Origin: an uncultured Pseudokineococcus sp.
Lineage (GTDB): Bacteria > Actinomycetota > Actinomycetes > Actinomycetales > Quadrisphaeraceae
Length of the DNA: 64,000 nt
Assembly: GCF_947495735.1 (NCBI RefSeq)
Contig: NZ_CANMAA010000001.1
Span: forward strand, 124,001 to 188,000
Direction: 5' to 3'
In this document: piece by piece, positions 16,701 to 23,675 of the stretch
Layout of the letters: each line of letters opens with the position of its first letter
Numbering within the stretch: position 1 is the first letter of the stretch
The notes under the pieces: generated by a model
Told to the model about the DNA's origin: nothing
What the model saw: the letters and a program-made list of their open reading frames with translations, nothing else
Database searches by the model: none
Position numbers and translations under genes: made by a program

Positions 16701-19245
16701 GCGCGGGCAGCAGGAAGTCGCGCTCGACGTCGTCCGGGGCCTCGGGGAAGTCGGTGCCGCGGTCGCGGCCCGCGATGGCCGGCTCCAGCGAGAGCCAGCC
16801 GAAGCCGCGCTCCGGGGTGTAGGCGGTGGTCTCGTCGAGCGCCGTCCAGCCCTCGGCGAGCGGGTCGCCCTGGCGCTGGACGTCCAGGCGCAGGAGGGCG
16901 GCGCGGGTGGTGACGCGCACGGCCGCCGACGGCCGGGACTCGCCGCGGCCGTTGACGGCCACGACGCGCAGGTCGTACGAGGCGCCCTCCGCCAGGCCCG
17001 TGACCGCGGCCCGCGCCACGGTGGAGGTGGTGGCGAGCACGTAGTCGGCGTCGGGCGCCCCGGCGTCCTTGCGCTCGACCTGGTAGATGTCGGCGCCCTC
17101 GACGGGCTCCCACGTCAGCACGGTCCCCGAGCTGGACACCGAGCCGGCGACGACGCCGGTCGGGGCGGCCGGGACCTGCGCGGGGGGCTCGGCCTCCACG
17201 ACCTCCTGCGCCAGGGGGATGTCGAGGCGGGCGACGTCCGCGGCGACCAGGCGCGCCATCTGCACGGCGCCGTAGTCCTGGAAGTGGGTGTCGTCCTGCG
17301 TGCCGTTCGGGCGGTTCGGGTAGACGCCCGCCGGGACCCAGAGGAAGACCGACTTGGCGCGCTCGGGGCCGATCTCGGTGAGGAGCGCGCGGCTGGAGGC
17401 CGAGAGGTCCACCAGCGGGGCGCCGGTCTCCGCGGCCAGCTCCCTGACGGCCTCGACGTACGCGGGGAAGGAGACGTTCGCCGTGCCGTCGGCGGCGAAG
17501 GAGCGCCGGGAGACGGGCGTCACGAGGATCGGCGTCGCGCCGCGCTGGCGGGCGCCGTCGACGAAGGTGCGCAGGTACTCCCGGTAGTCGGCCGGGGCCG
17601 CGAAGCGGTCGTCGACGCCGTAGGAGTTGTCGTTGTGGCCGAACTGCGCGAACAGGTAGTCGCCCGGCCGCACGTCCAGGAGCACGTCGTCGAGCCGGCC
17701 CTGGCTGATGAAGTTCTTCGAGCTGCGCCCGCCGATGGCCCTGTTGACGACGCTGACGTCGTCGGTCAGGTACCGGTCGAGCATCTGGCCCCAGCCGGCC
17801 TGGGGGGTGTAGTCGTCGGTGTAGGTCTGTACCGTCGAGTCGCCGGTGATCCAGGCGGTGGGCTCGGCGCCCGCCTCGCGGGGCGCCTGCGGCGTGATCG
17901 TGAGAGCGGCGAGCTTCGGCGCCGTCCCGCCGACGTCGACGTTCAGCTGGCCGTCCACGAGGGCGATGTCGAAGGACATCTCGAGGAGCTCGCCGGCGGG
18001 CAGGGCGGTGGGCAGGACCTTCGCCATCTGCTCCACCTCCATCGACAGGTCGCTGGACTCCACCGTGTCGCCGGCGACGAGGTCGACGGTGTAGTCGCCC
18101 GGCGGGAGGTCGACGACGAGCTCGGTGGCGCCCAGGGTGAGGAAGTCCCCGCGCAGCGGGTCGTCGCCGCCGCGGTCGGTCGCGCTGGCCGCGCGCGGGT
18201 CCACGAGGCCGTAGCGCTGGTCGGCGGAGTAGGCGGTGGAGGCGTCCACGCGCACCGCGCCCTCGGCCAGCTCGCCGCTGCCGAGGTCGAGGACCAGGGG
18301 CCCCTCGAGCGCGGGGGCGGGGGTGGTGAGCGAGGAGGCGGCGGCCTGCGAGGGGACCGACACCTCGCCGGCGGCGTCGACCGCGCGCGCCCGGTAGTAG
18401 TGGACCGCGGTGGTGTCCACGCCCCGGTCGGTCGTGAAGACGTCGCGGCCCTCGACGCGGGCGACCTCGGTGTAAGGGCCGGCGACGGCGGCGGCGCGCT
18501 CGAGCACGTAGCCGGCGGCGCCGGGCACCTCGTCCCAGCGGACCACGACGGCGTCGTCGGTGACGCGCGCCATCCGCACGTCCTGGGGCGCGGGCAGCAG
18601 CGAGGCGGCCGGGTCCTCGGGGTCGACCTCGACCTCGGTGACCTGGATGCCGTTCACGTAGCCGCCGGCGCCCGCGCCGGTGACGTCGACGGTCAGCTGT
18701 CCGTCCTCGACCACCGTGCGCCAGGTCTCCTCGGAGACCGACTGGCGGGCCGACACGCTGCCGACGGGGGCGCCCTCCAGGGAGATCGAGGTCCGCGTCG
18801 AGCTGGTGCCCGGCAGCACGTCGCCGGAGAGGACGCGGACGTCGTAGGCGCCGTCCGGGACGTCGACGGCGAAGCCCCAGGCGGTGCCCAGGACGAAGTC
18901 CTCGGCGACCGGACCCGTGTCGGTGCCGGTGCGGTGGCGCGAGATCGGGCTGACGTCGCCCGCCGGCACGATGCCGTAGCCGGCCTCCGCCGAGTAGCGG
19001 TTCGACTCCGGCACGCCCGTCCAGCCGTCGGCGACGGGGCTGGAGGCGGTGCCGAGGTCGAAGGACCAGCTCGTGGGCGCGGGCGCGGCGCCCGTGGCCA
19101 GCGCCGGCGCGCCCAGGGCGGTCAGGGCCCCGGCCGTCACCGCGGCCACGGCGGCGCGGCTGCGGCGGCGCCCGTGCGCAGCGGACCGGACGAGGGGAGC
19201 GGGCGGCGGGGGAGCAGCGGAGGTCGGGGGGCGGGAGGGGAGCAC
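13762..19245 (-). CDS. Secreted multidomain rhamnogalacturonan acetylesterase (CE12)-rhamnogalacturonan lyase (PL11) fusion
   Basis: An 1827-residue exoenzyme. N to C: signal peptide (cleavage near 50, ALA-TG); beta-sandwich module 1 (57-206); Fn3 (217-307); module 2 (316-452); SGNH esterase of family CE12 (463-680) with Ser470 in TGDS, AIGGRSS, FGHND and the Asp651-Thr-His654 dyad; Fn3 (694-781); module 3 (783-931); two Fn3 (933-1121); PL11 lyase propeller (1124-1716) with repeated DLDGDG calcium-type loops; Ig-like tail (1740-1827). The three modules share an AEGW/AYSA...RYG opening and a VDGQ(L/I)N(V/L)(D/V) ending. CE12 removes acetyl groups from rhamnogalacturonan I so PL11 can beta-eliminate it. 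The lyase lacks the loop that makes Bacillus YesX exolytic, so it is probably endo-acting like YesW. The GTG start has AAGG upstream. It diverges from the first CUT1 operon. Confidence 0.9.
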   Translation of the reverse strand: MLPSRPPTSAAPPPPAPLVRSAAHGRRRSRAAVAAVTAGALTALGAPALATGAAPAPTSWSFDLGTASSPVADGWTGVPESNRYSAEAGYGIVPAGDVSPISRHRTGTDTGPVAEDFVLGTAWGFAVDVPDGAYDVRVLSGDVLPGTSSTRTSISLEGAPVGSVSARQSVSEETWRTVVEDGQLTVDVTGAGAGGYVNGIQVTEVEVDPEDPAASLLPAPQDVRMARVTDDAVVVRWDEVPGAAGYVLERAAAVAGPYTEVARVEGRDVFTTDRGVDTTAVHYYRARAVDAAGEVSVPSQAAASSLTTPAPALEGPLVLDLGSGELAEGAVRVDASTAYSADQRYGLVDPRAASATDRGGDDPLRGDFLTLGATELVVDLPPGDYTVDLVAGDTVESSDLSMEVEQMAKVLPTALPAGELLEMSFDIALVDGQLNVDVGGTAPKLAALTITPQAPREAGAEPTAWITGDSTVQTYTDDYTPQAGWGQMLDRYLTDDVSVVNRAIGGRSSKNFISQGRLDDVLLDVRPGDYLFAQFGHNDNSYGVDDRFAAPADYREYLRTFVDGARQRGATPILVTPVSRRSFAADGTANVSFPAYVEAVRELAAETGAPLVDLSASSRALLTEIGPERAKSVFLWVPAGVYPNRPNGTQDDTHFQDYGAVQMARLVAADVARLDIPLAQEVVEAEPPAQVPAAPTGVVAGSVSSSGTVLTWEPVEGADIYQVERKDAGAPDADYVLATTSTVARAAVTGLAEGASYDLRVVAVNGRGESRPSAAVRVTTRAALLRLDVQRQGDPLAEGWTALDETTAYTPERGFGWLSLEPAIAGRDRGTDFPEAPDDVERDFLLPAPVHELAIDVPRGTYAVTTYNGDWIGTSRSEVQIEGRAYGSSNAGRGAVSKKISQPVDVVDGQINLVMTGSSSRLNGVEVTALLLAPTALAAGDVDVEGSGVAVPLSWAGVPEAAGYRVYRQAPGAAEAEALADVQETSYVDTTAAVGLEYAYRVVALDAAGTESVPTEDVLVTTVDDDVATAPVPTGLAVTDLQARELTLTWAPSEGAGYYLVYRAEGAEGAPGADGELALVGRADGPTFTDTDVLTTVPYRYAVAAVNAGGTSERSEVLLTEAPTVLERQAERLDRSPVAVAVDGGAYVGWRMLGLDPESVAFHVYRDGERVTDEPLTGSTNLLDADGGTGSTYRVSAVVEGVERWATEDFSVWDDQTLDIPLDKPADGVDEAGQPYTYAANDASVADLDGDGELEVVLKWDPSNAKDNSRAGYTGPVYVDAYEVDGTRLWRIDLGRNIRAGAHYTQFQVYDLDGDGRAEVTMKTADATVDGQGRVIGDASADFRNSGGYVLTGPEYLTVFDGATGAAVDTVDYTPPRGDVGAWGDGYGNRVDRFLAGTAYLDGERPSVIFSRGYYTRAVVAAYDFDGAELTQRWVFDTDQAGSQYRGQGNHQLAVADVDGDQKDEVVFGSLTLDDDGTPLYNTRLGHGDALHVSDFAPGRPGLEVFAAHEDMGASGQRGATFRDAATGEIIWSIPATRDTGRAAMGDVDPRHEGAEGWAVGGDAAWNSRVGEMRSADGELLSTSIPAANFLTWWDGDLLREITDHDYDADRGAGVPTIAKWDWEAQEEVEVYRASGTLTANGTKGTPAIQADLFGDWREEVVTRLEDSSALRVHTTTDVTEHRLRTLMSDPTYRLAVAWQNTSYNQPPHTSYFLGAGMEAPPAPSIAYTGEDPGPGELVEAGPQLVLAGGVVAGGRTTVSVSGFAPREAVDVVLDGRRLARVRTDAEGRGEVTAVVHPRTSTGSAEVVATGRVSGLVVTTRVVVTGG

Positions 19246-19370
19246 GGCACCACACCTTCTGTCTCGTCGTCGAGAGGAGGTCGCAGGACCTGGGCCGGTC
19301 GCGCCGCCGCCTCCCCGAGGGGGGTGGCGGACGGCCGCGCACGACGGCGCAGCGGCGACCCAGTGCCCGG

Positions 19371-19400
19371 AACGATGATGGAGAGCGCTTTCCTCGTCAA
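19371..19400 (-). promoter_or_regulatory. Promoter with class B operator for the CE12-PL11 gene
   Basis: On the minus strand a -35-like TTGACG (19395-19400) is followed after 18 bases by ATCGTT (19371-19376). The palindrome GGAGAGCGCTTTCC (19380-19393) fills the spacer, the position expected for LacI-type repression. It belongs to the same operator family as 19570 and 40233. The rest of the 361-base gap 19246-19606 shows no gene; it holds this promoter, the divergent one and otherwise nothing recognised. Confidence 0.6.
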
Positions 19401-19539
19401 GGGGCGATGTGGGGCGAATCGACCACCGGTGCGGACGGACGGGTGGTGGGGGTCCGCGGTGCCGCGGTGCCGCGAGGGCCGGGGGTGCCGGGTCGGGGCG
19501 CGAGTGGCTGGAGCCCGAGAAGACCTACCGCACAGGTGG

Positions 19540-19583
19540 TTGACGGCCCCCGCGAGCACCCCTACAGTCGGAATGCGCTTTCC
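19540..19583 (+). promoter_or_regulatory. Promoter and class B operator of the first CUT1/PL11 operon
   Basis: TTGACG (19540-19545), 17 bases, TACAGT (19563-19568) form a good actinomycete promoter. The operator-like palindrome GGAATGCGCTTTCC (19570-19583) directly follows the -10, covering the start of transcription. The same site occurs before the second CUT1 operon (40233-40246), suggesting one LacI regulator for both. Confidence 0.7.
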
Positions 19584-19606
19584 ACCTGAGCAGAGAGGCT
19601 CCAGTG

Positions 19607-20902
19607 ATGAAACGATGCATGCGGATCGCCGCAGTCTTGACCGCGGCGGCGCTCACGACCACCGCCTGCGGGAGCTCCGGGTCCGGTGACGGCGGTGAGG
19701 ACGGCGGTGACGTCAACCTCACGATGACGTGGTGGGGCAACGACGACCGCGCCCAGCGGTACAACGAGGCCATCGAGGCCTACGAGGCCGAGAACCCGGG
19801 CGTGAGCGTCACGACGTCCTTCGTCGACTACCCGAACTACTGGCCGGCCCGCGCCACCGAGGCCGCGGGGCGGTCGCTGCCCGACGTCATGCAGATGGAC
19901 GTGTCCTACCTCCGCCAGTTCGCCTCCAACGGGCAGCTGCTCGACTTCGCCGAGGTCGAGGGCGACGGCGTCGACCTGAGCGGGCTGCCGGACCCGCTGA
20001 TCCCCTCGGGGCAGGTGGAGGGCGCCCAGTACGGCATCCCGGTCGCCACCAACGCCTTCACCCTCTTCACCGACGCCGCGGGCCTCGCGCAGGTCGGGGT
20101 CGAGCTGCCGGAGAACCCGACCTGGGAGGAGTACCACGACTTCCTGCGCGAGGTGGCCACCGCCGGCGGCACGACCGAGGACGGCCAGCCCGTGTACGGC
20201 GCCGGCGACTACACCGGCGTCTTCTGGATGTTCATCCACTGGCTCAACCAGCAGGGCATCGAGGCCTTCACCGAGGACGGCGAGCTCGGCTTCACCCAGG
20301 ACGACCTCGAGACCTGGCTGTCCTCGGTCGACGACCTGCGCGCCGAGGGTCTGCTCATCCCGCCCGCGCGCATCAACCAGCTGTCGCCGCTGTCGCCCTT
20401 CGACGCGGGGGAGACGACGAGCGAGATGACGTGGGACAACTTCGCCGCCGGCTACGCGACGAACAACCCCGACGTGGAGCTGGAGCTGCAGCCCATCCCG
20501 TCCGACGACCCGGAGAACCCGGGCCTGTTCCTCAAGCCGTCGATGCTGTTCAGCATCGGGGCCAACACGGACCACCCGGAGGAGGCGGCGGCGCTCATCG
20601 ACTACCTCGTCAACGACCCGGAGGTCGGTGACGTCTTCGGGACGTCGCAGGGGCTGCGCGCCTCCAGCTTCCAGCGGGACGCCATGACGATGGAGGGCCT
20701 CGACGCCGAGGTGGCCGCCTACGAGGAGTCCATCGAGCCCCTCCTCGTCGACTCGCCGCCCCCGCCGGTGGAGGGCTTCGGGACGATCGAGGCCCGCCTC
20801 CTGGAGATCACCGAGAACATCAACTACGGCACCGTCTCCGTCGAGGACGCCGCCGCGCAGTGGTACAGCGAGGCCGAGCAGACGCTGGCCGACAACCAGT
20901 AG
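19607..20902 (+). CDS. CUT1 sugar ABC transporter substrate-binding lipoprotein (rhamnogalacturonan-oligosaccharide candidate)
   Basis: A 431-residue extracellular solute-binding protein of family 1. The lipoprotein signal ends in TTTAC with the acylated Cys21. The mature part starts with a Gly/Ser/Asp linker and then LTMTWWGNDDRAQRYNEAI, typical of oligosaccharide-binding proteins (MsmE/YesO-like). GAGAGG lies 8 bases before the ATG; a GTG one codon earlier is possible. It is the first gene of an operon with two permeases, a DUF624 protein and a PL11 lyase, the same set as the Bacillus yes rhamnogalacturonan cluster, so galacturonate-rhamnose oligosaccharides are the probable cargo (inference). 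A strong hairpin follows the stop. No ATPase gene accompanies it. Confidence 0.9.
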   Translation: MKRCMRIAAVLTAAALTTTACGSSGSGDGGEDGGDVNLTMTWWGNDDRAQRYNEAIEAYEAENPGVSVTTSFVDYPNYWPARATEAAGRSLPDVMQMDVSYLRQFASNGQLLDFAEVEGDGVDLSGLPDPLIPSGQVEGAQYGIPVATNAFTLFTDAAGLAQVGVELPENPTWEEYHDFLREVATAGGTTEDGQPVYGAGDYTGVFWMFIHWLNQQGIEAFTEDGELGFTQDDLETWLSSVDDLRAEGLLIPPARINQLSPLSPFDAGETTSEMTWDNFAAGYATNNPDVELELQPIPSDDPENPGLFLKPSMLFSIGANTDHPEEAAALIDYLVNDPEVGDVFGTSQGLRASSFQRDAMTMEGLDAEVAAYEESIEPLLVDSPPPPVEGFGTIEARLLEITENINYGTVSVEDAAAQWYSEAEQTLADNQ

Positions 20903-20908
20903 CACCCC

Positions 20909-20944
20909 GCCGGGGCGCACGGGCTGGTGCCCGTGCGCCCCGGC
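20909..20944 (+). terminator. Intra-operon hairpin after the binding-protein gene
   Basis: A perfect 16-bp stem (20909-20924 with 20929-20944) around the loop TGGT lies 6 bases after the stop codon and 46 bases before the first permease. Such hairpins stabilise the upstream mRNA or attenuate read-through, giving more binding protein than permease. Confidence 0.65.
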
Positions 20945-20990
20945 GCCACCGCACGGACGGAGATCACAGGGCTGGAGAGGGGATGGGTCG

Positions 20991-21953
20991 ATGACGACGG
21001 TCACCCAGGCGGTGCGCGAGCGCGAGCAGGGGCGCGACGTGCAGGAGCCGAGGGCGCCGCGCTCGCGCCGGCGCCGGGCGGAGGACGTGGCGGGCTACAG
21101 CTTCCTGCTTCCCTGGCTCCTGGGGTTCTTCCTGCTGACGGCGGGCCCGATGCTCGCCTCGCTGTACCTGTCCTTCACGCGCTACGACCTCTTCAACGCG
21201 CCGCAGTGGGTCGGGCTGGACAACTTCCGCGAGCTGTTCTCCGACCCGCGGTACCGCGACTCCGTCCGGGTCACCACGGTCTTCGCCGTGGTGGGCGTGC
21301 CCATCAAGCTCGCCGCCTCGCTCGCGGTCGCCATGCTGCTCAACGCGGCGCTGGGGGCGAAGGGCTTCTACCGCTCGGCGTTCTACCTGCCCTCCCTGGT
21401 GGGCGCGAGCGTCTCGATCGCCATCGTGTGGCGGGCGATGTTCAACGACGGCGGCATCGTCGACCAGATCTCGCAGGGCGTCGGCGGCGAGGCGGGGGGC
21501 TGGATCGGAGACCCCACCCGCACGATGCCGATGTTCATCCTGCTGGCGGTGTGGCAGTTCGGCGCTCCCATGGTGATCTTCCTCGCCGGGCTCAAGCAGG
21601 TGCCGGCCGAGCTCTACGAGGCCGCCTCGGTGGACGGCGCCGGACCGCTGCGCCGGTTCCTCTCCATCACCCTGCCGATGCTGAGCCCGGTGATCTTCTT
21701 CAACCTGCTGCTCGAGACGATCAACGCGTTCCAGGTCTTCGCCTCGGCCTACATCATCTCGAACGGGACCGGCGGGCCGGCGAACTCGACGCTCTTCTAC
21801 ACCTTGTACCTCTACCGGCGCGGCTTCGAGGACTTCGAGATGGGCTACGCCTCCGCGATGGCGTGGTTGCTCGTCCTCGTCGTCGGAGCCATCACCTTCG
21901 TCTTCTTCAAGACCTCGAAGTCCTGGGTGCACTACAGCGGGGAGACGCGATGA
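20991..21953 (+). CDS. CUT1 sugar ABC transporter permease (MalF-like)
   Basis: A 320-residue inner-membrane permease with an Arg-rich cytoplasmic N-terminus (residues 1-35) and six predicted helices starting at GYSFLLPWLLGFFLL. The ATPase-coupling loop EAASVDGAGPLRRFLSITLP is the EAA motif at about 208-227. GLDNFRELFSDPRYRDSVRVT after helix 1 is typical of the MalF/UgpA-like first permease. The stop overlaps the next ATG (ATGA). It forms a heterodimer with the following permease. Confidence 0.92.
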   Translation: MTTVTQAVREREQGRDVQEPRAPRSRRRRAEDVAGYSFLLPWLLGFFLLTAGPMLASLYLSFTRYDLFNAPQWVGLDNFRELFSDPRYRDSVRVTTVFAVVGVPIKLAASLAVAMLLNAALGAKGFYRSAFYLPSLVGASVSIAIVWRAMFNDGGIVDQISQGVGGEAGGWIGDPTRTMPMFILLAVWQFGAPMVIFLAGLKQVPAELYEAASVDGAGPLRRFLSITLPMLSPVIFFNLLLETINAFQVFASAYIISNGTGGPANSTLFYTLYLYRRGFEDFEMGYASAMAWLLVLVVGAITFVFFKTSKSWVHYSGETR

Positions 21954-22885
21954 CGCGCACGACGGCCGAGCCGGGCACGCGGACGGTCGACGAGAGCGCA
22001 CGGACCCCCGAGCAGCACGCGACCGCCCGGCGGTCCGCGCGCCGCTCGCGGGACCGCCGGCACAAGCTGGTCTTCCACCTGGTCACGGGTGCCCTCGTGG
22101 TGGTCGTGCTCTACCCGGCCGTGTGGATGCTCGTCTCCTCGTTCCGACCGTCGGCCCAGATCATCGGAAACGTCAGCATCGTCCCGACGGAGGTGACGCT
22201 GGACAACTTCGTGGCGGCCTTCAACGGGATCGGCGGGGTGTCCTTCTGGACGTTCTTCATGAACTCCACGATCCTCGCCGTGGGCTCGGTCGTGGGCATC
22301 GCCCTCTCCAGCGCCGTGAGCGCGTACGCGCTGGCGCGCATCGACTTCCGCGGCCGCCGGGTGTGGTTCGGGCTGATGATCGCGACCCTCCTGCTACCGG
22401 TCCACGTGATCATCATCCCGCAGTACATCGTGTTCAACAACCTCGGCCTGGTGAACACCTACTGGCCGCTGCTGATCGGGAAGTTCCTCGCCACCGAGGC
22501 GTTCTTCGTCTTCCTCATGGTGCAGTTCATGCGGAACCTGCCGCGCGAGCTCGACGAGGCGGCGCGCATCGACGGGGCGGGCCACCTGCGGATCTTCGGC
22601 TCGATCATGCTGCCGCTGATGAAGCCCGCGCTCGTCACCTCCTCGATCTTCGCCTTCATCTGGTCGTGGAACGACTTCCTCGGTCCGCTGCTCTACCTGA
22701 AGGACCCGAACCTGTACTCGCTGCCCATCGCGCTGCGGCTCTACGTCGACCAGACGACGGGGGCGGCGAACTTCGGGCCCCAGATGGCGACGGCCGTGCT
22801 CGCCCTCGTGCCGGTGCTGATCTTCTTCATCATCTTCCAGCGGTACATCGTCGAGGGCGTCGCCACCCAGGGCCTCAAGGGATGA
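21950..22885 (+). CDS. CUT1 sugar ABC transporter permease (MalG-like)
   Basis: A 311-residue second permease. After a 40-residue polar N-terminus, six helices begin at VFHLVTGALVVVVLYPAVWML. The EAA loop is EAARIDGAGHLRIFGSIMLP at about 201-220, and the WSWNDFLGPLLYL segment and the end GVATQGLKG are classic for the MalG group. The start is in an ATGA overlap with the upstream gene and the stop overlaps the DUF624 gene in the same way, so all are translationally coupled. Confidence 0.92.
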   Translation: MTRTTAEPGTRTVDESARTPEQHATARRSARRSRDRRHKLVFHLVTGALVVVVLYPAVWMLVSSFRPSAQIIGNVSIVPTEVTLDNFVAAFNGIGGVSFWTFFMNSTILAVGSVVGIALSSAVSAYALARIDFRGRRVWFGLMIATLLLPVHVIIIPQYIVFNNLGLVNTYWPLLIGKFLATEAFFVFLMVQFMRNLPRELDEAARIDGAGHLRIFGSIMLPLMKPALVTSSIFAFIWSWNDFLGPLLYLKDPNLYSLPIALRLYVDQTTGAANFGPQMATAVLALVPVLIFFIIFQRYIVEGVATQGLKG

Positions 22886-23559
22886 GCGCGGCCGCCGTCG
22901 CCCGACGCCGCGACCGCGGCGCCGGGCGCGGCGCGTCGGGCCGGGCGACGAACCGCGACGCGAGCCGCAGCCCGCTCACCGCGCTGGGGCTCCTCGGCGA
23001 GGTCGTCGTCGTGGGCGTCGCCGTGGCCCTGCTCACCGTGCCCCTCGTGACGGCGCTGCCCGCCGCGGCGGCGGGGGGCGAGCACCTGCGGGCGCACGCC
23101 CGGGGGGAGCGCGACGACGTGCGCTCCCTGCTCGCCCGCCTGCGGCGGGCCTGCCGGCGGCCCTGGGGGGTCCCGGTCGCGGCCGGGGCGCTCCTGCTGG
23201 TCCTCGTGGTCGACGGCGGCATCGTCCTCCTCGCGCCCGCCGGCCCCCCGGTGCCGGCGCTCGCCGGGCTCGGTGCCGGGGCGCTGCTCCTCGTCGTGCT
23301 GCTGCGGGCGGCCGCCGCCTGGTCGCCCACGGCCTCCGACGTCGCGGGCCCCCCGTGGCGGCGCCTGGTGGCCGCCGCCGCCGCGCGCTCCCTCGACGAC
23401 CTGAGCGGCTCGGCGCTGCTGCTGCTGGCGCTCGGCCTCGCCGGCGTCCTCGTGTGGATGCTGCCCCTGTTCGCCCTGCTCGTCGGGGGCCTCGTCGTCC
23501 TCGCCGCCGTCGCCGTGGAGCAGCGCGCCGACGCCCGGGCGCGGGCCGGCGGCGCCTGA
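22882..23559 (+). CDS. DUF624 (YesL-like) membrane protein
   Basis: A 225-residue integral membrane protein with about five hydrophobic stretches (near 37-60, 98-118, 123-143, 177-190, 192-210). The segment VVVVGVAVALLTVPLVTALPA followed by a conserved polar stretch (GERDDVRSLLARLRRA) matches the DUF624 pattern. DUF624 proteins such as Bacillus YesL sit next to CUT1 transporters in rhamnogalacturonan and other polysaccharide loci; their molecular role is not established. The gene overlaps the upstream permease by 4 bases, so it is produced with the transporter. The family call rests on pattern and context, not on a catalytic motif. The next 116 bases up to the lyase gene hold no recognised signal. 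Confidence 0.7.
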   Translation: MSAAAVARRRDRGAGRGASGRATNRDASRSPLTALGLLGEVVVVGVAVALLTVPLVTALPAAAAGGEHLRAHARGERDDVRSLLARLRRACRRPWGVPVAAGALLLVLVVDGGIVLLAPAGPPVPALAGLGAGALLLVVLLRAAAAWSPTASDVAGPPWRRLVAAAAARSLDDLSGSALLLLALGLAGVLVWMLPLFALLVGGLVVLAAVAVEQRADARARAGGA

Positions 23560-23675
23560 CGCCCCCGGACAGCACCACCCGCACCACCCGACCCGACCCG
23601 TCCGACCTGACCGGACACACCCACGGGACCCACGGCAGCACCCTGGCGGGGCCCCCGACCGTGAGGAGCTCGACG

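Noticed and set aside
19608-19619. TGAAACGATGCA at the start of the first binding-protein gene, resembling class A operators
   Set aside because: It simply encodes the first codons of the protein, and the right half is a poor match; the class B site upstream explains control better.
13621-19689. A 2022-codon open frame on the plus strand opposite the CE12-PL11 gene, and many other long opposite-strand frames
   Set aside because: Long antisense frames are expected at 73-75% GC because stop codons are rare; this one gives low-complexity Arg/Gly/Val-rich protein with no motif and mirrors a well-supported gene.
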